Positions 1 to 6,794 of a stretch of 11,721 nt of DNA are shown here, one piece after another (the stretch's first letter is position 1; the number at the start of each line of letters is the position of its first letter). The notes under the pieces are model-generated. The model saw only the letters and a list, made by a program, of their open reading frames with translations. It was not told the DNA's origin and searched no databases. This DNA comes from DASVEE01 sp036399695. GTDB taxonomy: Bacteria; Acidobacteriota; Thermoanaerobaculia; Gp7-AA8. The position numbers and the translations under genes were made by a program. Location: NCBI GenBank assembly GCA_036399695.1, contig DASWMP010000279.1:1-11721 (forward strand), written 5' to 3'.

Positions 1-288
1 CGCGGTGTACCGGTGCGCACTCGCGGTGTACCGGCGCGCACTCGCGGTGTACCGGCGCGCGCTCGTGGTGTGCCGGTGCGCACTCGCGGTGTACCGGCGC
101 GCGCTCGTGGTGTGCCGGCGCGCGCTCGTGGTGTACCGGCGCGCACTCGCGGTGTACCGGCGCGCACTCGCGGTGTGCCGGCGCGTGCTCGTGGTGTACC
201 GGCGCGCACTCGCGGTGTACCGGCGCGCGCTCGTGGTGTACCGGCGCGTGCTCGTGGTGTACCGGCGCGCGCTCGTGGTGTACCGGCG
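1..288. repeat. 21-bp tandem repeat array (minisatellite), at least 13 full copies
   Basis: Thirteen complete 21-bp units run from base 1 to 273, followed by a partial unit to about 288. The array is in register at base 1, so it probably continues upstream of the window. The shared core of a unit is GGTGTACCGGCGCGC. There are no indels. Only five positions in the unit vary (3, 9, 14, 18 and 19, counting from CGCGG), and every change is a transition. Units carrying CGGTGTACCG contain a short inverted repeat (CGGT/ACCG). Because 21 is divisible by 3, the reading frames stay open and give artificial heptapeptide repeats such as TRGVPAR. I do not regard these as a gene, because the open frame runs on through a palindrome and antisense into ccmI. 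It lies downstream of the ccm operon. Function unknown. Confidence 0.95.
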
Positions 289-377
289 GAGGAGGCGGGT
301 TTTGCCTCCGCAGGTACCGCTCTGTTACACGTGTCGCAGAGCGGTAGCTACGGAGGCAAAAGGCCTCCTCCTCCGCC
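285..377. repeat. Long imperfect palindrome downstream of ccmI
   Basis: The left arm is about 285-324 and the right arm about 337-377, with a 12-base loop at 325-336 that itself contains the perfect palindrome ACACGTGT (327-334). The inner 25 bp of the arms (300-324 against 337-361) pair with only two mismatches, and the outer GGCGGAGGAGG/CCTCCTCCGCC segments also pair. GGAGGC or GCCTCC occurs four times (291, 304, 352, 363), so the sequence can instead fold as two small flanking hairpins. It begins 31 bases after the ccmI stop. It could slow transcription or protect the 3' end of the ccm mRNA, but the A/T runs are on the wrong sides of the stem for a classical intrinsic terminator, so I call it only a palindromic element. 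Confidence 0.85.
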
Positions 378-407
378 ACCGCACTCCGAGATTGCTCCGC
401 GACGAAG

Positions 408-1745
408 CTATTTGAGGGCTAGGGTCACCGTCGCGCCGGGGGCTACGCCGTCCTGGACGGCAATCGGATCCGTCGGGTTGCGGGAGGCGGCGTCTCCGTC
501 GTTGTCGAGGCGGGCTTCGATGCGCACTCTCGCCGGGAGGGGCTGGCCCATCATGCTGTCGGCGCTGCTGAGGTCGACCGTCAGGGGGAGGGAGCTGGCG
601 GGGATGCGTTTGACGGCGACGGGCGGACCGGCGGAGACGCCGGCGGCGCGGGCGATCAGGTAGACGACGCCACCGGCGGCGACGCGGGCTCTCGCGGAGG
701 GGTCGAGCTGGATCGTGACTTTGATCGACGGGCCGGCGGCCGGTGCGGGGGATACGGCGGGAGCGCCGCCGGTGGGAGTGCCAAGGGGCGGGTGGTCGGG
801 AGGAAGCTGGTTGCCGCCGGGCTGCTGCTCGGCGGTCTGGGCCTGCGCGGCGGCGGCTTTGCGCATCTCGACGAGAACCTGGTCGAGGCGGGCCTTCTGC
901 TCGGGGTGGGTCTTGATGGCCTCGGCGATCGCGGCAGCAGCGGCGTCGGACTGCCCCTGCTGCGTGCGGAGCCAGGCGAGGGCGACCCAGGCGTCGAGAT
1001 TCTGGCCGTCGCCGCTCGTGGCCTTCTCGAGCATCGTCCCCGCTTCTTCGGTCTGCCCCATGGCCATGCGCACGAGGGCCTGGTAGGTCAGCGCCGTGCT
1101 GTCGTTCGGGGCCCGCTCGAGGACGAACTTCGTCTGCTCGAAGACGGCCATCAGGTTCTCGCGCTCGAGGTACGCCTGCGCGAGCTGGTTGCGAAGGCGA
1201 AGGTCGTTCGGGTTGCTCTTCACGGCTGCTTCGAGCTGCTGGACGGCGGGATCGTTCGCAGCCGGCTGCTGGGCCGGTTGCTGCCCCGCGGCCATCGGCG
1301 GGCCGCCCCCGACCATCGACTCCCCTTCGGCGCGCGGCTTGGCCGTCTGCATGACGAACCAGCCGAGGAAGAAGAGGGCGCTCGTCGAAGCGACGCCCCA
1401 GAGGAAGCCTTTGAACGTCGGGTCCATGGTGCCGGCGCGTCCGGCCGTGAGGTCGGTGGCGTGACTGGCGGCGGGACGGCGGCGGGCGCCATGCTCGTCG
1501 ATGGCGCGCAGCACCTGCGCCGTCTCGATCTCGAGGCGCGTCCGCTCTTCGGCGCCCGTATCGGGATCGCGGAGTTGCTGGAGGAGCAGATCGCGCTTCG
1601 CTTCGAGGTCGCGCTGCTCGACGTCGACGTCACTGCCGAGCGTGCGCGTCTTTCCTTTGCTGAAGAAGTAGATGAAAAGCCCGCCGAGGATGAGGCCACC
1701 CGCGAGGATGGCGATGACACTCATCCAGTCTGTCGATCCGGTCAT
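408..1745 (-). CDS. ccmI: Cytochrome c maturation protein CcmI (TPR apocytochrome chaperone)
   Basis: This 445-residue membrane protein is predicted to hold unfolded apocytochrome c and pass it to the CcmF/CcmH heme ligation complex. Two membrane segments are visible, near residues 8-28 and 113-133, with a charged cytoplasmic segment between them (about 40-90, including RDLEAKRDLLLQQLRD, typical of CcmI). A periplasmic region follows with TPR-like helices at about 165-295, a Pro/Gln-rich linker (300-340), and a C-terminal domain from about 341 to the end (VTIQLDPSARARVAAGG, then VYLIARAAG and ARVRIEARLDNDGDA) that matches the CcmI C-terminal domain as I know it. The ATG at 1745 overlaps the ccmH stop (ATGA) and has AAGGG upstream. 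The open frame extends further upstream, but that part is shadow sequence inside ccmH. It is the last gene of the operon, with stop TAG. Confidence 0.93.
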   Translation of the reverse strand: MTGSTDWMSVIAILAGGLILGGLFIYFFSKGKTRTLGSDVDVEQRDLEAKRDLLLQQLRDPDTGAEERTRLEIETAQVLRAIDEHGARRRPAASHATDLTAGRAGTMDPTFKGFLWGVASTSALFFLGWFVMQTAKPRAEGESMVGGGPPMAAGQQPAQQPAANDPAVQQLEAAVKSNPNDLRLRNQLAQAYLERENLMAVFEQTKFVLERAPNDSTALTYQALVRMAMGQTEEAGTMLEKATSGDGQNLDAWVALAWLRTQQGQSDAAAAAIAEAIKTHPEQKARLDQVLVEMRKAAAAQAQTAEQQPGGNQLPPDHPPLGTPTGGAPAVSPAPAAGPSIKVTIQLDPSARARVAAGGVVYLIARAAGVSAGPPVAVKRIPASSLPLTVDLSSADSMMGQPLPARVRIEARLDNDGDAASRNPTDPIAVQDGVAPGATVTLALK

Positions 1746-2281
1746 TGTTTCCCTTCGCCGACCATCTGCCGGACGCGCGCGAGATACGGATCTTCGGGCG
1801 TCGTAGTGGCGGAGGCGGCTGTGGTCGGTGATGCGTCGGCGGCCCGTGGGGCCGAGAGTCTGCGGAGGGCGAAATAGACGACGACCGCGCCCGCGAGCAG
1901 CGCCACGAACGGCAGCAGCCAGACGAGCGTGTTCATCCCTTCGAACTTCGGCTCGAGCAGCACGAACTGCCCATAGGACAGCTCGAAGTAGCGGAGGATC
2001 TGCTCTTCTGTATACCCGCGGGCGAGGAGCTCGCGCACCTGGCCCTTCATGTTGACCGCCATTTCGGACGGCGAGTCGGCCACCGAAAGCCCCTGACACA
2101 CGGGGCAGCGGAGCAGCGCGCCGACTTCGTTCGTCCGCACGTAAAGCGCGGACGGTGGGACAGGAGTACCGAGCGGCTTGCCGACGAACTGCTCGGCGTC
2201 CGGCACCTTCGTTTCCTGCGAGTAAATCGCGGCAGCGAATGGCGTGAAGAGCAGGAGAACAACAGCGAGCGCGCGTTTCAC
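1742..2281 (-). CDS. ccmH: Cytochrome c maturation thioredoxin-like reductase subunit CcmH
   Basis: This 179-residue protein has an N-terminal signal or anchor (about 4-20) and the hallmark motif LLRCPVCQGLSVADS, whose cysteines C59 and C62 form the redox pair that reduces the apocytochrome heme-binding cysteines together with CcmG. The following helical stretch (MKGQVRELLARGYTEEQILRYFELSYGQFVLL) is typical of the family. A transmembrane segment lies near 117-137, followed by an Ala/Thr/Pro-rich cytoplasmic tail. This is the short CcmH form; the TPR part is the separate ccmI gene. The start is the GTG at 2281, chosen because it overlaps the ccmG stop (GTGA), has AAGGTG upstream and gives a proper signal sequence. 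The longer open frame upstream is out-of-frame ccmG DNA. Confidence 0.95.
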   Translation of the reverse strand: MKRALAVVLLLFTPFAAAIYSQETKVPDAEQFVGKPLGTPVPPSALYVRTNEVGALLRCPVCQGLSVADSPSEMAVNMKGQVRELLARGYTEEQILRYFELSYGQFVLLEPKFEGMNTLVWLLPFVALLAGAVVVYFALRRLSAPRAADASPTTAASATTTPEDPYLARVRQMVGEGKQ

Positions 2282-2796
2282 TGCATCACCTTCTGCAGAT
2301 GCTCCTGAAGGACGTCGGTGGTCATCGGACCGTTGTACTTCGCCACGATCCTGCCGCTGGCGTCGAGAAAGTACGTTTCCGGGACGCCACCGACGCCGTA
2401 GGCGATGGCGGTCTTTCCCTTCTCGTCGATGAGGGTCGGGTAGCTGGAACCGCGGGCGTCGAGGAAGCCCTGGATCTTGTCTTCGGCGTCCTGGAAGACG
2501 ACGCCGACGAACTGCACGTTCGGCTGCACGCGGCGGGCGTTGGCGACGAGCACCGGATGCTCCTGCCAGCAGGGGGCGCACCAGGTCGCCCAGAAGTTGA
2601 TGACGACCGGCTTGCCGCGGAACTGGGCGAGATCGACGGTGCGGCCGGAGCCGACTTCGCGCAGGGCGAAGGTCGGCGCGGAGCGGCCGATGAGGGGCGA
2701 GTTGATGGTTTGCGGATCGCGGCCGAGGCTGAGCGCGAGCAGGCCGACGAGCGTCACGCCGAGCAGCGCTCCGACGATCAGGACGGTACGGTTCAT
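2278..2796 (-). CDS. ccmG: Thiol:disulfide interchange protein CcmG/DsbE
   Basis: This 172-residue membrane-anchored, periplasmic thioredoxin-fold protein is expected to reduce the disulfide of apocytochrome c or CcmH so that heme can attach. It has an N-terminal anchor at about 4-24, then the TlpA/ResA/DsbE core: GKPVVINFWATWCAPCWQEHP with active-site C73 and C76, and the cis-proline loop GVPET with P139. The segment GVVFQDAEDKIQGFLDARG and the central YPTLIDEKGKTAIAYGVGG are typical of CcmG. The ATG at 2796 overlaps the ccmF stop (ATGA), and the stop overlaps the GTG of ccmH. The upstream Shine-Dalgarno is weak, which fits translational coupling. Placement between ccmF and ccmH separates it from other TlpA-like proteins. 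Confidence 0.96.
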   Translation of the reverse strand: MNRTVLIVGALLGVTLVGLLALSLGRDPQTINSPLIGRSAPTFALREVGSGRTVDLAQFRGKPVVINFWATWCAPCWQEHPVLVANARRVQPNVQFVGVVFQDAEDKIQGFLDARGSSYPTLIDEKGKTAIAYGVGGVPETYFLDASGRIVAKYNGPMTTDVLQEHLQKVMQ

Positions 2797-4793
2797 GCGG
2801 TTTCCGGCGCGGCGCCGATCGCCTCCTGCGCTTCACTCTTCACGACGACCGTGCGGCGCGTCGGGAAGAGCGCCATCAGGCCGCCGAGCCCCATCACGAT
2901 CACGGCCAGCCAGATCCAGACGACGAGCGGCGTGGCGATGACGTGGATGCCGACGCTCTGCGAGACCGGATCGATGTTCATCAGCGAAAGATAGAGATCG
3001 CCGCCCGCGGTGGTGTAGACGTCAGGCGTGCCGATCGGCTCGCGCATCGACTCGTACTGGTTCATGCGCGGGGCGAGCGTGGCGATCCGCTTGCCCTTTT
3101 CGAAAACTTCGAAGTTGGCGATGGTAGCGACGCGGTGCGGCTCGTTCCTGATCTCGGTCCCGAGGAAGCGCAGCGTATAGCCGCGCGCTTCGATGGTCTG
3201 CCCTTTGGTGAGCTGGTGCTCGCTCTGCGTCTTGAGCGTCGTGCCGACGGCGATGGAGATGATCACCACGACCATGCCGGCGTGGACGATGTAGGCGGCG
3301 GTGCGGCGGCGTCCGCGGCGGAGCTGCCCTTCGACGAGCGCGTTGCCGAACGACGCGCCGCTCCGCATGCGCTGCCACATCGGCAGGAACATCTCGCCGA
3401 TCGTGACCCAGGCGGCGTAGCCGCCGAAGGCGAGCGTGAGGAGCGTCCAGGGGCTGCGGATGCCGACGGCGAACCCGCTGATGGCCAGCACGGCCGCGCC
3501 GATGACCGGCGGGACGAGCTTCTTCTGCAGTTGCGCCTTGCTGGCGCGTCCCCACGGCAGCGCCGGACCGACGCCGAGAAGGAACAGCAGCACGGCGCCG
3601 AGCGGAACGGCCATCGCGTCAAAGTAAGGGCGGCCGACGCTCATCTGCTTGCCGTTGACCGCTTCAACGATGAGCGGGAAGACCGTCCCGATCAGGACCG
3701 TGAAGGTCAGCAGGACGAAGATCAGGTTGTTGACGAGGAACATCCCCTCGCGGCTGACCGGAGCGTCGAGGCGCCCTTCGGATTCGAGCGTGTCGATGCG
3801 CGTGGCCAGCAGGGCGATGACGAAGATGAGCGACGCGGCGAGGAAACCGAGGATCGTCGGGCCGATCTCGCTCTGCGTGAAGGAGTGGACGGAGTTGAAG
3901 ACGCCGGAGCGCGTCATGAACGTCCCGAGGAGGACGAGCAGGAACGTCGACTGGACGAGCGTCACGGTCCAGCCTTTGAGGATGCCGCGCCGTTCGAGGA
4001 CGAGGATCGAATGCAGGGCCGCGGTGGCCGTGAGCCACGGCAGGAGCGACGCGTTCTCGACCGGATCCCACGCCCAGTAACCGCCCCAGCCCAGGACCTC
4101 GTACGCCCACCAGCCGCCGAGCATGATGGCGATGGTGAGGAAGCACCAGGGCAGCAGCAGCGACGCACGGAGCGGCTTGACGAGCGACGGACCGAGGCGT
4201 CCGCGCAGCAGCGCCGCGCAGGCGAAGCCGAACGGGATGGTCATGCCGACGTACCCGAGGTAGAGGAACGGCGGGTGGATGGCCATGAGGACATGGTTCT
4301 GGAGCAGCGCGTTGGGGCCGGGGCCGTCGAACGGCGGGTTCGGCACGGTGAGGAACGGATTCGCGGGGCCGGCGATGAGGAGGCTGAAGAACGTCCCGGT
4401 GGCGAGCCAGACGCCGATGGCGTCCGGCATCGTGTCGGCGTTGTCGTTGCGGGTGAACCAGGTGGCACCGGCGATGTAGAGGCCGAGGACGAGCCCCCAG
4501 AAGAGGATCGACCCTTCGAGCGACGACCAGAGGCTGACGATCGTGACCCACGTCGGCACCGAGCGCGAGCCGACCTGCGCCACGTAAGAGACGGAGAAGT
4601 CGTGCGCCAGAAGGGCGTACTCCATCAGCAGCGTCGCCGCGACCATGAGCCCGCCGAAGATGTAGGCGAAGCGTCGCGCCAGGACCAGACCGTAGGCCCA
4701 GCGCTTACGGCCGGCCACGAAGCCGATCAGGGCGCCGCCTGCCGAGACGAGCAGCGCCGCGAGAATGAGGATGCGACCGAGGAGCGGGATCAT
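2793..4793 (-). CDS. ccmF: Heme lyase subunit CcmF
   Basis: This 666-residue polytopic membrane protein is the core of the cytochrome c synthetase, which takes heme from holo-CcmE and ligates it to the CxxCH of apocytochrome c at the outer face of the membrane. The tryptophan-rich WWD motif is at about 236-243 (WGGYWAWDP). Histidines in the positions expected for heme ligands are H173 (AIHPPFLYLGYVG), H303 (NSVHSFTQSE), H261 (ALHSILVLERRG) and H504 (AYIVHAGMVVV). A large periplasmic loop near 520-610 comes before the last membrane helix (IATPLVVWIWLAVIVMGLGGLMALFP). The length is normal for the family. The ATG at 4793 overlaps the ccmE stop (ATGA) and has AAGGAAA upstream. Large open frames on the opposite strand are shadows. 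Confidence 0.97.
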   Translation of the reverse strand: MIPLLGRILILAALLVSAGGALIGFVAGRKRWAYGLVLARRFAYIFGGLMVAATLLMEYALLAHDFSVSYVAQVGSRSVPTWVTIVSLWSSLEGSILFWGLVLGLYIAGATWFTRNDNADTMPDAIGVWLATGTFFSLLIAGPANPFLTVPNPPFDGPGPNALLQNHVLMAIHPPFLYLGYVGMTIPFGFACAALLRGRLGPSLVKPLRASLLLPWCFLTIAIMLGGWWAYEVLGWGGYWAWDPVENASLLPWLTATAALHSILVLERRGILKGWTVTLVQSTFLLVLLGTFMTRSGVFNSVHSFTQSEIGPTILGFLAASLIFVIALLATRIDTLESEGRLDAPVSREGMFLVNNLIFVLLTFTVLIGTVFPLIVEAVNGKQMSVGRPYFDAMAVPLGAVLLFLLGVGPALPWGRASKAQLQKKLVPPVIGAAVLAISGFAVGIRSPWTLLTLAFGGYAAWVTIGEMFLPMWQRMRSGASFGNALVEGQLRRGRRRTAAYIVHAGMVVVIISIAVGTTLKTQSEHQLTKGQTIEARGYTLRFLGTEIRNEPHRVATIANFEVFEKGKRIATLAPRMNQYESMREPIGTPDVYTTAGGDLYLSLMNIDPVSQSVGIHVIATPLVVWIWLAVIVMGLGGLMALFPTRRTVVVKSEAQEAIGAAPETA

Positions 4794-5284
4794 GGGTTTC
4801 CTTGTTCGACCGACTTCATCATCCGTTCGAGCTCTTTGCGGTCGACCGGATGCCCCTTCTCCGGGGCCTTGTACTCGTTATTGTGCGAGACCATGAGGCG
4901 GCTCGATTCGAAGTGGCCGCCCGGCACCATCGTCCCTTCCACGACCACGCCGATGTTCTCGCGGAACATCTGCGGCGGGACGCCGGTGGATTTGACGCGG
5001 AGCATGCGGGTGGCGTCCTTGACGGTGAACTCGAGGCCGGAGCCCTGGTGGCGCACGATCGAGCCCGGCACGACCATGCCGCCGAGACGGATGTTCGCGC
5101 CGTAGGCCTTGTCCCCGGCCTTGTAGACGTCGCTCGGGGTCCAGTAGTAGACGAGGTTCTTGTTGATGCCGCTGCCGGCGATGATCGCGAAGGCGATGGC
5201 GGCCACGGCAATCGCCCCGATCATGAACAGGCGGGTCTTGCGGCGCATCGCGTCGGATGCAGTCGGGAGAGGGATGCTGCTCAT
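4790..5284 (-). CDS. ccmE: Periplasmic heme chaperone CcmE
   Basis: This 164-residue protein binds heme covalently and carries it from CcmABCD to CcmF. It has one N-terminal membrane anchor (about 18-38) and then the OB-fold domain: LVYYWTPSDVY, IRLGGMVVPGSIV, LEFTVKDATRMLRVKSTGVPPQMFREN and GVVVEGTMVPGGHFESSRLMVSH. The heme-binding histidine is H134 and the conserved tyrosine four residues on is Y138 (SHNNEYKAP), so this is the HxxxY type rather than the CxxxY type. The Asp that usually follows the histidine is Asn here. The ATG at 5284 overlaps the ccmD stop and has AAGGA upstream. An extra 31 residues upstream in the open frame are ccmD DNA in another frame and were excluded. Confidence 0.96.
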   Translation of the reverse strand: MSSIPLPTASDAMRRKTRLFMIGAIAVAAIAFAIIAGSGINKNLVYYWTPSDVYKAGDKAYGANIRLGGMVVPGSIVRHQGSGLEFTVKDATRMLRVKSTGVPPQMFRENIGVVVEGTMVPGGHFESSRLMVSHNNEYKAPEKGHPVDRKELERMMKSVEQGNP

Positions 5285-5403
5285 CGGGATTCCTTGCGTA
5301 GGCGCATGAAGAGGGACACGGCGTAAATCGTCAGCACGCTGCCGGTGAGAACGTATGCAGCGATGACGAACTCCCACCCGCCCTCGACGATTCCGGTGGT
5401 CAT
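5281..5403 (-). CDS. ccmD: Small membrane protein CcmD
   Basis: This 40-residue single-pass protein (MTTGIVEGGWEFVIAAYVLT at the N-terminus) has a transmembrane helix near 11-32 and a basic tail, RLRKESR. CcmD proteins are poorly conserved. The identification rests on size, topology, the WEFVIAAYVLT-type helix start, and the position between ccmC and ccmE. Its known role is to help release holo-CcmE from the CcmABC complex. The ATG at 5403 overlaps the ccmC stop, the stop overlaps the ccmE start, and AGGAG sits 7 bases upstream (5411-5415 on the minus strand). It is easily missed by gene callers, because a longer open frame in the same phase runs upstream into ccmC. Confidence 0.9.
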   Translation of the reverse strand: MTTGIVEGGWEFVIAAYVLTGSVLTIYAVSLFMRLRKESR

Positions 5404-6104
5404 GCGAGCTCTCCTGCTTCCTCGCCGCCGAACACCGGCGGGGCGGCCAGCTCGTTCTCGAGCCGCAGCGCCGCGATCCGGGAGCGAAGCATGAGGAAGC
5501 CGATCATGAGAAAGAGGATGCCGAAGGCGTTGACGCGCAGCGGCAGGTGAAAATCGGAGGAGACGGTCTGCGGCGTCGACTGTTGCTGGTGCAGCGAGTT
5601 CCACCATTTGACCGACATGTAGACGATCGGCAGGTCGACGGAGGCGATGATCGTCGCCACGGCCGACCAGGTGGCGCGGCGTGGCGGGTCGTCGACGAAG
5701 CGTCGCAGCGCCAGGATGCCGAGCATGGAGAAGAGCAGGACGGCCGTCGAGGTCAGCCTCGGATCCCAGTCCCACCAGACGCCCCAGGTCGGCTTGGCCC
5801 AGATCGCTCCCTGGCAGCAGAGCAGGAACGCCAGGACGACCGAGACCTCGAGGCCTGCTTCGAGCCGTGCGTCCCATTTGAAGTCGTTGTTGAAGAGGAA
5901 GACGATCGCCGTCACGAAGGCGAAGATGACGGCCAGCATCCAGTTCCAGGCCGTCGGGACGTGGACGTACATGATGCGCTGCACGTCTCCCATGTACTGC
6001 TCGGCCGGGGCGACGAAGAGGCCCTGATACGACCCGAACAGTAAGCAGGCGACGCCGAGGGCCAGCCAGACGTACGGAGCTCGTGACCGGGGGATGGCGG
6101 ACAT
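5400..6104 (-). CDS. ccmC: Heme handling protein CcmC
   Basis: This 234-residue integral membrane protein has about six helices. It binds heme at the periplasmic face and delivers it to CcmE. The WWD domain is clear at about 107-114 (WGVWWDWDPRLTSTAVL). The two flanking histidines expected as axial ligands are H48 (IMYVHVPTAWN) and H172 (WWNSLHQQQSTPQT). Start chosen at the ATG at 6104, giving MSAIPRSRAPYVWLALG. The longer open frame upstream overlaps ccmB and has non-coding composition. It begins 16 bases after the ccmB stop with no strong Shine-Dalgarno, and its stop overlaps the ccmD start. A CcsA-type protein is excluded by the neighbours and the size. Confidence 0.96.
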   Translation of the reverse strand: MSAIPRSRAPYVWLALGVACLLFGSYQGLFVAPAEQYMGDVQRIMYVHVPTAWNWMLAVIFAFVTAIVFLFNNDFKWDARLEAGLEVSVVLAFLLCCQGAIWAKPTWGVWWDWDPRLTSTAVLLFSMLGILALRRFVDDPPRRATWSAVATIIASVDLPIVYMSVKWWNSLHQQQSTPQTVSSDFHLPLRVNAFGILFLMIGFLMLRSRIAALRLENELAAPPVFGGEEAGELA

Positions 6105-6120
6105 TGTTGACTCTAGTTTC

Positions 6121-6777
6121 TCACTCTTCGACGACGCGCGCGTAGAGCAGACCGCAAAGTGACCAGTAGATGAGGTCGAACGCGGCCAGCAGGATGATCC
6201 ACGAGCGCGCCTGTCCCATCGGGTCTCCGAGGATGACGAGCGAGGTCGCTTTGACCGAGGCAAGCAGCGCCGGGACGATCAAAGGGAACAACAGCAGAGG
6301 GAGCAGAGTCTGTTTCGCCCTGACCTGCGCCGTCATGGCGGCGTAGAGCGTCCCGGGCGCGGAGAGCCCCGCCGTCCCCAGGATGATGACCAGCAGCAGC
6401 TTCAGGACCTCGCGGGTGCCGGCGTCGTACAGGACGACCATGACGGGCACGAGCATCACGCCTAACGCGATCAGTTGCAGCCAGTTGGCGATGGCCTTGG
6501 CGTAATAGAGCACCCGCGGATTGACCGGCAGGAGCAGCAATCCCTCGAGAGCCCGGTTCTCCATCTCCCCATGAAAGCTCTCGCTGAGCGTGAGCGTCGA
6601 TGAGAGCAGCAGAGCCAGCCAGAGAAAGCCGCCGGAGAACGTCCGCAACGCCACCGCATTCGGCCCGATGGCAAAGCTGAACAACAGCAACGAAGCCGCC
6701 CCGAAGACGAACACGGCCAGGAGTTGCGCTTTGGTGCGCCACTGGAGGAGGAGCTCGGTGCGGAGGGAGGGGATCAT
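6121..6777 (-). CDS. ccmB: Heme exporter permease CcmB
   Basis: This 218-residue protein is the permease partner of the CcmA ATPase. The CcmAB complex uses ATP to release holo-CcmE from CcmC. About six hydrophobic helices are visible (near 20-37, 47-64, 98-117, 125-145, 157-178 and 192-212). The segments SSTLTLSESFHGEMENRALE and LLLLPVNPRVLYYAKAIANW are strongly CcmB-like, and the length is normal. The ATG at 6777 is preceded at the ideal distance by GGAGG, the best ribosome binding site in the operon. Unlike its downstream neighbours it does not overlap the previous gene: about 200 bases holding a palindromic repeat element separate it from ccmA. Confidence 0.95.
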   Translation of the reverse strand: MIPSLRTELLLQWRTKAQLLAVFVFGAASLLLFSFAIGPNAVALRTFSGGFLWLALLLSSTLTLSESFHGEMENRALEGLLLLPVNPRVLYYAKAIANWLQLIALGVMLVPVMVVLYDAGTREVLKLLLVIILGTAGLSAPGTLYAAMTAQVRAKQTLLPLLLFPLIVPALLASVKATSLVILGDPMGQARSWIILLAAFDLIYWSLCGLLYARVVEE

Positions 6778-6782
6778 GCGCG

Positions 6783-6787
6783 CCTCC
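6783..6787 (-). promoter_or_regulatory. Strong Shine-Dalgarno (GGAGG) of ccmB
   Basis: GGAGG on the minus strand lies 5 bases before the ccmB ATG. It fixes the start of ccmB and suggests independent ribosome loading, which fits the gene being uncoupled from ccmA by the palindromic insert between them. Confidence 0.8.
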
Positions 6788-6794
6788 GGACGCG

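Noticed and set aside
1..288. CRISPR array
   Set aside because: The units are contiguous 21-bp copies with no unique spacers and no cas genes nearby.
285..377. Rho-independent terminator of the ccm operon
   Set aside because: No U-run follows the stem on the minus strand; the T and A runs are inside the stem and in the opposite arrangement to a bidirectional terminator.
5..663. Open frames through the 21-bp array (TRGVPAR and VYRRALA heptapeptide repeats)
   Set aside because: A 21-bp period keeps frames open automatically. The TRGVPAR frame runs on through a palindrome and antisense through the end of ccmI with no natural gene end, and starts at the window edge.
1746..2099. N-terminal extension of CcmI by 118 residues
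   Set aside because: The extension overlaps ccmH in another frame, has shadow composition, and would bury the normal CcmI membrane start; the ATGA overlap at 1745 is the better start.
2943..5105. 720-residue open frame on the plus strand
   Set aside because: It is antisense to ccmF and ccmE, is extremely rich in Asp, Glu, Arg and His, and shows no domain; it is a GC-rich shadow of real genes.
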